Below are positions 53,964 through 61,669 of a stretch of DNA of 64,000 nt, piece by piece. The DNA comes from an uncultured Christensenella sp. (lineage in GTDB: Bacteria > Bacillota > Clostridia > Christensenellales > Pumilibacteraceae): contig CAJUGC010000001.1 in assembly GCA_910585955.1 (NCBI GenBank), forward strand, positions 62,001 to 126,000. The letters run 5' to 3'. The first letter of the stretch is position 1. Each line of letters opens with the position of its first letter. The position numbers and the translations under genes were made by a program. The notes beneath the pieces are model-generated. The model was not told the origin of the DNA, ran no database searches, and saw nothing but the letters and a program-made list of their open reading frames with translations.

Positions 53964-55166
53964 TTACTTTAAGCCGTCCGCAAACCTCACCAATCTTTTT
54001 ACTCCGCGTTCTATGTCGCGCGGCGAAATCGCATAACTGAGTCTTATATAATCGGGCGCACCGAACGACTCGCACGGTATGACTGCGACTTTTTCTTTCT
54101 CGAGAAGGGTCTCGGCAAATTTTTTCGCACTGTCTATGACTACGCCGTCCGCGCTCTTTCCGAAAAGACTGCTTACGCAAACGAGGCAATAAAAAGCTCC
54201 CTCCGGCTCGATTATGGTAAGCGCCTTGCTCTTTTTGAGTTCCTCGATTATGAGCTTTCTTCTTTCTCCGAATTCGGTTTGCATCCCCTGAACGAACTTC
54301 TCGCCGCGAATGTCGTTGAACGCTATTTCCGTAGCATATTGCGCAATGGAATTGGGGTTCGACGTCATGTGGCTCTGCATACTCGACATAGCTTTCGCAA
54401 GTTCTTTGTTAGACGCGGTATAGCCTATACGCCAACCCGTCATGGAAAAAGTCTTGGACACGCCGTTTACGAGAATAGTGCGGTTTCTTATCTCATCCGA
54501 GTAAAGTGCGAAGGAAGCCGTTTCCGCCCCGTCGTAGACGAGGTTTTCATATATCTCGTCGGAGATTATGTATATATCCTTGTGCTTTTCGAAAACCTTT
54601 GCAAGAGAAGCAAACTCTTCCTTGGAATAAACAGCGCCCGTCGGATTATTGGGGCTGTTGAGAATTACGGCGCGGGTTTTAGACGTAATCGCTTTTTCGA
54701 GTTCCTTTGCCGTAAGTTTAAAATCGTTTTCTTTTTTCGTTTCTACTATCACGGGCACGCCGTCCGCGAGCTTGACAAGCTCCGGATATGTGAGCCAATA
54801 CGGCGCGGGAATTATAACCTCTTCCCCCGGATCGACTATTACCTGAATGGCGTTGTGTAAACTGTGCTTCGCGCCGTTCGAAACGACTATCTCCTCGGGC
54901 GAGTATCTTAAGCCGTTTTCTCTTTCAAGCTTGCCGGCAATGGCGCGGCGCAGCGTCATTGTGCCCGCCGCCGGCGTATATCTCGTCATGCCCTCTTTGA
55001 GCGCAACGTCCGCCGCCTCGATTATAAAATCGGGAGTGTTGAAATCGGGCTCGCCCGCACCGAACGAAATCACATCCTCTCCGTCCGCCTTAAGCTTGTT
55101 GGCCTTTGCCGTTATCTCGAGTGTAAGCGACGGTGCGATCCTTTTTGCTCTTTCGCTGATTTTCAT
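53964..55166 (-). CDS. aspartate/aromatic-type aminotransferase (class I)
   Basis: A 400-residue fold-I PLP enzyme. ISFGAGEPDFNTPD near 33, the NSPNNPTGAVYS motif near 170, SDEIYENLVYD near 200 and SKTFSMTGWRIGY with the PLP Lys near 235, then RLSYAIS near 370 with the substrate-binding Arg. Typical of AspC/AspB of Bacillota. First gene of the run with the HMGL-like enzyme; promoter at 55228-55256. Confidence 0.93.
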   Translation of the reverse strand: MKISERAKRIAPSLTLEITAKANKLKADGEDVISFGAGEPDFNTPDFIIEAADVALKEGMTRYTPAAGTMTLRRAIAGKLERENGLRYSPEEIVVSNGAKHSLHNAIQVIVDPGEEVIIPAPYWLTYPELVKLADGVPVIVETKKENDFKLTAKELEKAITSKTRAVILNSPNNPTGAVYSKEEFASLAKVFEKHKDIYIISDEIYENLVYDGAETASFALYSDEIRNRTILVNGVSKTFSMTGWRIGYTASNKELAKAMSSMQSHMTSNPNSIAQYATEIAFNDIRGEKFVQGMQTEFGERRKLIIEELKKSKALTIIEPEGAFYCLVCVSSLFGKSADGVVIDSAKKFAETLLEKEKVAVIPCESFGAPDYIRLSYAISPRDIERGVKRLVRFADGLK

Positions 55167-55227
55167 GTCGTAAAACTTTACCTCCGAGGGTCCATGCCCA
55201 TAAAGTGTATAAATCTACATCATATAC

Positions 55228-55256
55228 ATTTTACCATAGAAGAGCAAAAAAATCAA
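55228..55256 (-). promoter_or_regulatory. promoter of the aminotransferase operon
   Basis: Minus strand: TTGATT, 17 bases, TAAAAT. Start near 55221, leader about 55 bases. Confidence 0.7.
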
Positions 55257-55295
55257 TTGTTATACCGTGATTTTTCGGTGAAATTGAAATTAACC

Positions 55296-55333
55296 GCAAA
55301 AACATAATCCCCTCGAAACATCAAGGGGATTAT
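55296..55333 (-). terminator. terminator downstream of the GH78-like gene region
   Basis: Perfect ten-base stem ATAATCCCCT/AGGGGATTAT (55304-55313 and 55324-55333) with a ten-base loop, followed on the minus strand by GTTTTTG. Confidence 0.8.
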
Positions 55334-55360
55334 ATGGACTATCGGGATTAAAAAAATCCG

Positions 55361-55462
55361 TTAAAAGCAGTAGTGAGTATAGAACTTTCTGTGCTTTTCG
55401 TTTATGGTCTTTATCTCGTCTTCGTCAAGCCGACCTCGTTCGTAAGCCTCTCCGAAGTTTCG
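55361..55462 (-). pseudogene. possible gene remnant
   Basis: An open frame of 33 codons bounded by stops and without a start codon; part reads FGEAYERGRLDEDEIKTINE and ends KFYTHYCF. Its charged, helical composition is unlike random intergenic sequence. It sits in the 372-base gap between the aminotransferase and the GH78-like gene and just before the terminator, so it may be the 3' end of a decayed gene. The rest of the gap shows only the promoter and the terminator. Confidence 0.35.
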
Positions 55463-55538
55463 TTATACTTGCTTAAATATAATCTATTTCATATTTTCGG
55501 ATGATGTTTTATCGTGCGAATATTTCTTTATGCGTCTT

Positions 55539-57713
55539 TTAAATCGTGAACTTGTTTTTGCCCTTGACGAGCTTAAAGCCTTTTTCGCTCATGCCGTCGA
55601 CGTCCTTACCAATAAAATCGCTTTTCAGCAACAGCATAACGTCCTTGCCTGTATTGTTATCGACTACGACGTCCACGCGGTCTTTCACCTTGGCAAATCT
55701 TCCGAACAGTTTCCCTCCCGCAAGAGTAATGCGAAATTCAACCACGCCGAGAGCGCGCAGATCGGGCGTAATCACTATTTTACTCAGTCCTTCGTCGAAG
55801 TTGACCCCCGCAAAATAGCGATACATGACTGCAAGCGGCATAACCGAACCGAGATAGCTTTTTGCGCCGCGTCCGGCAAAGTCCTCGGAAAGCGTGGACG
55901 TTCCGTTTTCCGCCATATCGTGATAGCGGCTCTTCATTCTGCGAAGAGCGCTGTCTCCCCTGCCCATTATGCAAAGCGCTTCGAGAACAAATCCCTCGTA
56001 AAGAGGAGTGGCCGAAGATACGCTTTCGAGTATTCTTGTAAGCCCCGCGAATTCCGCCTCGTCCGCAATACCGCCGAGCACGGCAAAAGCGTTCGCGCGA
56101 TCGTCATAAAACCCTTCGACGCTCGTATAGCCCATGCCGTCGTAGCACCCGTCGAGCGCCGCCTTCAGGCTCTGTGCTCTGTCGTCGAGAAAACCGGAAT
56201 GAGTGTCGTCGCCCGTCGCTTCCATGAGGCGTCCGATATTATTCAAAGCCGAATAATAGAGCATATTCAAGACAAGCTTATCATCGCAATTAAACAAATT
56301 GTCGCACTTACCGTCGCCGCGAGGCACGACGAAGCCGTCGTCGCCCTGCTCCCATTTTGCGAGATATTTAAGCCCCGCAAGCACAAACGTCGCAAGTTTT
56401 TCGTTCATACCGACATAAGCAAAATACCTCGCCGCTATACCGAACTCCGAAAGCGCGACAAGCATCTGCGACGGCAATTCCCTGCGCTCGCCGTATACGC
56501 TCGCATAAAGTATGTCGTTTTCGGCAAGTTCCGCAATGTCCGCCATAAATTTTTCGGTAAGAGCAACGCCTCCGTCCTCGAAAAGATACGACGCACAGTC
56601 CGCACCTATCGACGCCGCTACGGGCAGAACATAATTGCCGCGTTCGGGTGTATCGACGAAACTTTCGCGCATACAGCCCACCAAAGTATCGGCGCATTTT
56701 TCCTGAAGTTTCCCGAGGAAGTCGTCGTCGGTACGAAGCTCGCCGTCCTCTTCCGCTCCGTAGAGGCTTTCCCTATATCCGAGCGCCTGAACCTTGACGC
56801 CTGGCGTTATCGCAAATATGAGCTGTTCGCCGTAAAGAGTCTGAGGAAACTCGAAAGTTTGAGACTCTGCTTTACAGATATATTCGAAACGAAAACCGCT
56901 CGTACTCTTGCCTTCTTCGTCATAACATACGCCAACTTCGTAACGCTCGCTTCTGACCTCGATTCTGTCGCCGCTGTTTGCCGTGACCGAAAGTCTGGGG
57001 TATACGTTCATCGCACGCGGAAGCGTGAGAGTATACTCGTCCGCATACCTGTCGCCGATAAGGATGTTTGTCCTTTTGTCTGTTTTGCGGCACTTCTCGA
57101 CCAACCTGCCGCCAAAGAGCGGAACGGGACGCCGCACAATCTCGCCCCACGGTTCCGAGCCGTACTCTCCGAGTTCGACAGCCGAAACGAACAGATTCGA
57201 AACAAACTCGGGCGAACGATAGCCTGTAAGCATACTTTCCAAAGTCGCGTCATACTTGATATTTATCCCCGTCGCCTCCGGCTTCGCATAATCGGGATGC
57301 GCAAAGTAAGCCCTGTCCCTATATACGGTAAAGCTTGCGTCCGAACATACTGACAATTCGGAGCACTCGAAAAGAAAACCCGCTTTGCCGACCGAAAGCT
57401 TATTGTTTTCCGCGCCGTAATATATAACGACGGCGCTTATGACATTATCGCCCTTTTCTATATAACTCGATAAGTCGACTTCGTCGTAATAGCCTTTACC
57501 CATGCGACTCGAACGTAACATTCCGCCGTCTATAACGACTTCTTTTCCGTTTACGCACAAGAAGTATCTGTTCTCCGCGGCAATTCTCGCAACGGCTTTC
57601 TTCGGAGGCTTTTCCACCTTAAACGGGCGACGGAATATGACTATGTCGTCTGCAGCGGAATCGATATCTTCCGCCCATATCCACTTGCAGTTTTCAAACA
57701 CCGTTTCGCTCAT
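55539..57713 (-). CDS. GH78-like (alpha-L-rhamnosidase family) protein
   Basis: A 724-residue protein with the layout of bacterial alpha-L-rhamnosidases: N-terminal beta-sandwich segments (CKWIWAE start; FRRPFKVEKPPKKAVARIAAE, FLCVNGKEV), then an (alpha/alpha)6 barrel (about 365-640) and a C-terminal beta domain. The catalytic stretch that usually reads DCPxRDERxGWxGD is FVDTPERGNYVLP here, so the acid residues are shifted or partly missing; activity or substrate may differ. No signal peptide, so cytosolic. The start at 57713 has AAGGAGAAC upstream. Confidence 0.7.
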   Translation of the reverse strand: MSETVFENCKWIWAEDIDSAADDIVIFRRPFKVEKPPKKAVARIAAENRYFLCVNGKEVVIDGGMLRSSRMGKGYYDEVDLSSYIEKGDNVISAVVIYYGAENNKLSVGKAGFLFECSELSVCSDASFTVYRDRAYFAHPDYAKPEATGINIKYDATLESMLTGYRSPEFVSNLFVSAVELGEYGSEPWGEIVRRPVPLFGGRLVEKCRKTDKRTNILIGDRYADEYTLTLPRAMNVYPRLSVTANSGDRIEVRSERYEVGVCYDEEGKSTSGFRFEYICKAESQTFEFPQTLYGEQLIFAITPGVKVQALGYRESLYGAEEDGELRTDDDFLGKLQEKCADTLVGCMRESFVDTPERGNYVLPVAASIGADCASYLFEDGGVALTEKFMADIAELAENDILYASVYGERRELPSQMLVALSEFGIAARYFAYVGMNEKLATFVLAGLKYLAKWEQGDDGFVVPRGDGKCDNLFNCDDKLVLNMLYYSALNNIGRLMEATGDDTHSGFLDDRAQSLKAALDGCYDGMGYTSVEGFYDDRANAFAVLGGIADEAEFAGLTRILESVSSATPLYEGFVLEALCIMGRGDSALRRMKSRYHDMAENGTSTLSEDFAGRGAKSYLGSVMPLAVMYRYFAGVNFDEGLSKIVITPDLRALGVVEFRITLAGGKLFGRFAKVKDRVDVVVDNNTGKDVMLLLKSDFIGKDVDGMSEKGFKLVKGKNKFTI

Positions 57714-57751
57714 GATTCTGTTCTCCTTGTATACATTATTAAATACCCGTA

Positions 57752-57779
57752 AAGAGTAGCGACTTAAGCCGCTACTCTT
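57752..57779 (-). terminator. hairpin after the flotillin gene
   Basis: Perfect stem AAGAGTAGCG/CGCTACTCTT (57752-57761 and 57770-57779), loop eight bases. The U-run after it is poor (TTTACGGGTATTT), so termination may be partial and the GH78-like gene may be read through. Confidence 0.55.
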
Positions 57780-57813
57780 CGGATGCTTCATTTTACCTCG
57801 TGAAATTTCCTAT

Positions 57814-59238
57814 TTACTTCTTCGTCCGCTTTGTTTCCGGCTCGGGAAGCGCCTTTGTTTCGTTCTCTTTGCCGAGATATTCGGGAATTTTCATGCCGTT
57901 CATCTTGAATATCTCATTCATCGGCGGCACGACGCTTAACATACTCGAAATGAAGTTCGACGTTGTAGACGAGCCGTCTTTGCCGTTCATGTTATCCCAA
58001 ACGGTAACTTTATCGATCTTCACGTTCTTGATAGCTTCGACTTGAAGCTTGACAAGCTCTTCCATCTTGTCGGTGAGAAGCATCTGCACTGCCGCATCCG
58101 CACTTCCCGCCGCCTTGACTATCCTTTCGAAACCTTCGGCTTGCTTGCTGAGCACCTCGTACATACCTTTTGCTTCCGCGACTTTCATAGCCATGAGTGC
58201 GTCGGCTTCGCCTTGCGCGCGTCTGCGGATAGTCTCCGCTTCCGCTTCCGCTTCAAGCTCGCGTTTGCGCTTTTCCACTTCGACTTTGACTATGACGTCG
58301 GCTTCGAGCGTGCTCTTTTCTCTTTCGGCACGAACCTGCTCGGCAAGTTGTTCCGCCTTATAAGCTTCGGCTTTTGCTTTGGCTTCCGCCGTCATTTCGG
58401 CAACGGTAGCTCTTCTTTCCGCTTCCGCTTCCGCTTCACGTCTTACGGCGTTCGATTTACTTACTTCGGCTTGCGAAGTATTTTCGCCTTCGACCGCCTT
58501 GGAATTAGCCTCCGCGACTCGTATTCTCTCTTCCATTTGCGCGTTGGCTTCGCCGATCGCGCCGTCTCTTCTCTTTTCCGCAACCGCGCGGCGAGCGTCG
58601 CTGTTCGCGCGTTCCGCAGCCTCTTTACCGAGAGCGTCTATATATCCGGACTCGTCGGAAATATCGGTTATGTTGACGTTTATGAGTTGCAGTCCTATCT
58701 TTTTAAGTTCGCCCTCTACGTTACGAGTGATGGCGTCGAGGAACTTATCTCTGTCGGAGTTTATTTCCTCTATGTCCATAAGCGCGACTACGAGTCTGAG
58801 CTGTCCGAGGATTATGTCCTTTGCAAGCTCCTGTATATCGCCGAGTCTCAATCCGCGCAGTCGTTCCGCCGCGTTCTGCATGACGCCGGGAGTCGTGGAA
58901 ATACCGACGGTAAAGCGCGAAGGCACGTCGATACGAATCTGCTGACGGGACAACGCGCCCTTAAGATCGACGTTTATTGAAATAGGCGTAAGGTCGAGAA
59001 AGCTGTACGACTGCACGACGGGCCATACGAATGCGCCGCCGCCGTGTATACAGCGGGAAGCTCTCGCCGAGCCGTCTTTGGTTTTGCCGACCGCGCCGTA
59101 GATTACCATGATCTTGTCGGACGGACACTTTTTATAGCGGCTTGCTATTATGAGTATCAATATTATAACTACTGCGACAGCGCCGATTATAATACCGATT
59201 ATTCCGCCCATGGGGATTGCCGAAATTACGTTTGCCAT
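57814..59238 (-). CDS. flotillin-like SPFH protein
   Basis: A 474-residue membrane scaffold protein. One N-terminal helix near 12-33, an SPFH domain (about 40-210), then a long Ala/Glu coiled-coil with repeated EAEA motifs (about 215-370) and a C-terminal oligomerisation part. As in FloT/YqiK it should form membrane microdomains affecting envelope function. It is paired with an NfeD-type gene 45 bases upstream in the same operon. Confidence 0.92.
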   Translation of the reverse strand: MANVISAIPMGGIIGIIIGAVAVVIILILIIASRYKKCPSDKIMVIYGAVGKTKDGSARASRCIHGGGAFVWPVVQSYSFLDLTPISINVDLKGALSRQQIRIDVPSRFTVGISTTPGVMQNAAERLRGLRLGDIQELAKDIILGQLRLVVALMDIEEINSDRDKFLDAITRNVEGELKKIGLQLINVNITDISDESGYIDALGKEAAERANSDARRAVAEKRRDGAIGEANAQMEERIRVAEANSKAVEGENTSQAEVSKSNAVRREAEAEAERRATVAEMTAEAKAKAEAYKAEQLAEQVRAEREKSTLEADVIVKVEVEKRKRELEAEAEAETIRRRAQGEADALMAMKVAEAKGMYEVLSKQAEGFERIVKAAGSADAAVQMLLTDKMEELVKLQVEAIKNVKIDKVTVWDNMNGKDGSSTTSNFISSMLSVVPPMNEIFKMNGMKIPEYLGKENETKALPEPETKRTKK

Positions 59239-59283
59239 TTTTTTATTTATTCCTCCTATCTATTATCCTTATATACGAGCTTT

Positions 59284-60066
59284 TTAATTCTCTTTGTCGC
59301 CGCGCGACTGCCTGTTTTTATCCCTCACTCGTTCGACTACGACCGCGGAAGAAGAATCTACTTTTACGACGCGCACCGTTTCGCCTGCGCCTATGGCGGC
59401 GTCGTCGTCCGTCATTGCCTCGAATTCCTTGAATCGCTCCTGAATGAAAATATTGACCTTTCCCAGCCCCGAACGCGACGCGGGAACGATTTGATAAACC
59501 TCGCCTTCCTTGCCTATGCAGTTCTTCATTTTGATAGTTCCGTCGCCTTGAAGTTTCATTATCTGATTCATGATAAGCGCCATTATGACTGCCGCCGCAA
59601 ATCCTGCTGCCACGCCTATGATAAGCGCGAAATACCAGCTGACAAGCGCATCCATTATGAATACGACCCACGAGCCGAAGCAGAAAAACGCGATTATGCA
59701 GCGCAGAGACAAAAGTCTCATGCCGAGAGCATGAAAGCCTCCCGGATGCGGACAATGAGGTTCCAATGCGTGTCCCGTTATATTCCCAACGTCTCCTCCG
59801 ACATCGCCAATTCCGCCCGAACTCACGTCGAAATCCCCGTCCGCGACGCTTGCGTCTATTCCCGAAACGTCCGCGTCAAGGTCGGCGCCGACGTCTATAT
59901 CGCCGCCGCCCGCAAGACCCGACAAATCCGCTTCGGCAGAAAGGTCGTTGTCTCCCAGCCCTATGAGCATCATGATTATCTGCGCTATCATGAACAGAAG
60001 CGTTGCCGCCCCTATCACGAACATGACCTGCTGCAACGCAGATAATGCCTGCCACCATTCGTTCAT
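59284..60066 (-). CDS. NfeD/YuaF-like membrane protein
   Basis: A 260-residue protein: one helix near 12-36, a 60-residue Asp/Gly/Ser-rich segment (about 38-97), more membrane helices (about 115-165), and a C-terminal OB-fold domain (about 175-245; GKEGEVYQIVPASRSGLGKV, AIGAGETVRVVKVDSSSAVVV) typical of NfeD. Works with the flotillin encoded next. Conserved features such as the OB fold are clear; the acidic glycine-rich loop is not usual. Confidence 0.85.
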   Translation of the reverse strand: MNEWWQALSALQQVMFVIGAATLLFMIAQIIMMLIGLGDNDLSAEADLSGLAGGGDIDVGADLDADVSGIDASVADGDFDVSSGGIGDVGGDVGNITGHALEPHCPHPGGFHALGMRLLSLRCIIAFFCFGSWVVFIMDALVSWYFALIIGVAAGFAAAVIMALIMNQIMKLQGDGTIKMKNCIGKEGEVYQIVPASRSGLGKVNIFIQERFKEFEAMTDDDAAIGAGETVRVVKVDSSSAVVVERVRDKNRQSRGDKEN

Positions 60067-60127
60067 ATCCTACTCCTTTTAAGCCGAAGCGGAAACCGTT
60101 TGAAACTTCCTTTCGACCTACGCGTAC

Positions 60128-60156
60128 ATTATAACATATTATTCAAACAAAATAAA
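60128..60156 (-). promoter_or_regulatory. promoter of NfeD-flotillin operon
   Basis: Minus strand: TATAAT at 60133-60128 with a weak TTTATT 17 bases upstream. The 311-base gap between this operon and degV holds only the two divergent promoters and AT-rich sequence. Confidence 0.5.
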
Positions 60157-60304
60157 GTCCTTTTACAAGATTTAATGTATTTCTAATCTTTCTAATTGTA
60201 TTTTTATCGCGTTTTATCCACATATATATAAGATAAGGGCGGAACAGCAAATAGGTCCGAAGATTAAAAACAGATTAAAAAAAGCGAATACATACGAAAT
60301 TTGT

Positions 60305-60334
60305 TTGCGTAATCCCCCTCCGATAATGTATAAT
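60305..60334 (+). promoter_or_regulatory. degV promoter
   Basis: TTGCGT, 18 bases, TATAAT. Transcription start near 60341; leader about 37 bases. Confidence 0.6.
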
Positions 60335-60377
60335 TGCCCCGTCAGTCAAATATGTACCTTTGGAGAACAAATAATAT

Positions 60378-61256
60378 ATGGATAAATTTCTGATTTCCAC
60401 CGACACTTCCTGCGATGCTTTCAAATCCGATCTCAAATCGAACCGCGTTTCGTATATTCCGCTGACCTTTACCATAGACGGAGTAACGTACGACGACGAC
60501 TTCGACAGCGACGAGGTTTATAAGAACTTTTACGATCAGCTCAGAGCAAAGAAAATGCCGACGACTTCGCAGATCACGCCCACAGCTCACTCCGAATATT
60601 TCTCTTCGCTCATAGAAAACGGCGCAGACAGTATCGTACATCTCACTCTTTCGAGCGGACTTTCGAACACCTACAACAGCGCGGTCATGGGCGCTGCGGA
60701 AGCAATGGAAAGCCACCCCGGCGCAAAGATCTACGTCGTGGACAGCCTTTCCGCCACACAGGGGCAAAACTTCGTCGTCGACGAAGCAATCCGCCGCAGA
60801 GACGAGGGACTTTCCGTCGATGACGCCCTCCCCTTTATACGCGACACGGCGCAAAACGTACATCACTGGTTCTATGCGGACGACCTGTTCCACCTATGCC
60901 GCGGAGGACGAGTATCCAAAGTAAGCGCGGTACTCGGCACTATACTCAAGATCAAGCCCGTCCTTATCATAAACGACGAAGGCAAACTCGCAGTCGTCTA
61001 TAAAGCCAAGGGCGTGAGAAACGCATTAAAATACTTTACGGAGCAATACGAGAAATATGCCGTCGATACCAAAGGCGACGTTTATCTGCCGAGCGCCGAC
61101 TCGAACGACGTAGCGCTCATGTTCAAGGAAGAACTCGAACAGACCTACGGTTGCAAGGTAAAGATCGGTTGGGTGGGTCCCGTAATAGGCGCGCACACAG
61201 GCGGAGGAATGCTCGGCTTCGTATTCCGAGGCAAGGGCAGACTCTCCGATAAATGA
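60378..61256 (+). CDS. DegV family fatty-acid-binding protein
   Basis: A 292-residue EDD-fold protein. ISTDTSCDAF at the start, LTLSSGLSNTYNSAVMGA near 95 and the AHTGGGMLGFVFRG end are typical of DegV/FakB. These bind fatty acids, often for the FakA kinase. Fatty acid contact residues are on the C-terminal glycine loop. GGAG lies 12 bases before the ATG, a rather long spacing. One of two plus-strand genes. Confidence 0.92.
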   Translation: MDKFLISTDTSCDAFKSDLKSNRVSYIPLTFTIDGVTYDDDFDSDEVYKNFYDQLRAKKMPTTSQITPTAHSEYFSSLIENGADSIVHLTLSSGLSNTYNSAVMGAAEAMESHPGAKIYVVDSLSATQGQNFVVDEAIRRRDEGLSVDDALPFIRDTAQNVHHWFYADDLFHLCRGGRVSKVSAVLGTILKIKPVLIINDEGKLAVVYKAKGVRNALKYFTEQYEKYAVDTKGDVYLPSADSNDVALMFKEELEQTYGCKVKIGWVGPVIGAHTGGGMLGFVFRGKGRLSDK

Positions 61257-61281
61257 TTCGATAAAAAAGTATGCAAAAACT

Positions 61282-61309
61282 CTCCCGACAATACTGCCGG
61301 GAGTTTTTT
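61282..61309. terminator. bidirectional terminator between degV and the XRE gene
   Basis: Stem CTCCCG/CGGGAG (61282-61287 and 61298-61303), followed by TTTTTT on the plus strand and by AGTTTTT on the minus strand. It serves degV and probably the XRE gene. Confidence 0.85.
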
Positions 61310-61319
61310 CGGCTTCGAT

Positions 61320-61520
61320 CTACGATTGAAGACCGAGAAGATAGTCCACGCTTTCGTTGAAAAACTTAGCCAAATAGATAAGAGAGGTCGCGGTAGGCTC
61401 TGTCTTGCCGAGCTCCCACTTTGCAATCGCGGATTGGCTTATACCCGTCTGCTTGGAAAGCGCCATTTGACTCAGTCCGTGAGACTTTCTCAACTCTTTC
61501 AGTATACTTGCAAACTCCAT
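61320..61520 (-). CDS. small XRE-type helix-turn-helix regulator
   Basis: A 66-residue Cro/CI-type protein that consists only of the DNA-binding domain: LKELRKSHGLSQMALSKQTG, SQSAIAKWELGKTEPT, and VDYLLGL. The start MEFASIL at 61520 follows a weak AAAGGG site; the longer open frame lacks family similarity. Two matching inverted repeats lie just upstream, so it probably represses itself. Confidence 0.85.
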   Translation of the reverse strand: MEFASILKELRKSHGLSQMALSKQTGISQSAIAKWELGKTEPTATSLIYLAKFFNESVDYLLGLQS

Positions 61521-61542
61521 GTTTACATTGTAACCCTTTATA

Positions 61543-61576
61543 AGTCCCAAAAGACTCATAAAGTCATATAAGACTT
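61543..61576 (-). promoter_or_regulatory. tandem inverted-repeat operator upstream of the XRE gene
   Basis: Two sites of the form AGTC-N6-GACT: AGTCCCAAAAGACT (61543-61556) and AAGTCATATAAGACTT (61561-61576), centres 19 bases apart. Both have six-base spacers. They are placed between the XRE start codon and its probable promoter region. Confidence 0.6.
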
Positions 61577-61621
61577 GAACGAATTGCAAAAAATCATATT
61601 TCCCGTTTCTTTCGCAACGTA

Positions 61622-61657
61622 TAAAACGCGAGAACCTTACGGCTCCCGCGTTTTACC
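61622..61657 (-). terminator. terminator of the Sel1-repeat gene
   Basis: Long stem TAAAACGCG.. (61622-61636) with GGCTCCCGCGTTTTA (61641-61655), loop TTAC. Read on the minus strand, the two mismatches become G-U pairs; T-rich sequence follows. Confidence 0.8.
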
Positions 61658-61669
61658 TCTTGTTTTAAT

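Noticed and set aside
55530..57353. Plus-strand open frame of 607 codons opposite the GH78-like gene
   Set aside because: Long only because the minus-strand gene avoids certain codons; Arg/His/Phe-rich translation without motifs or a ribosome site.
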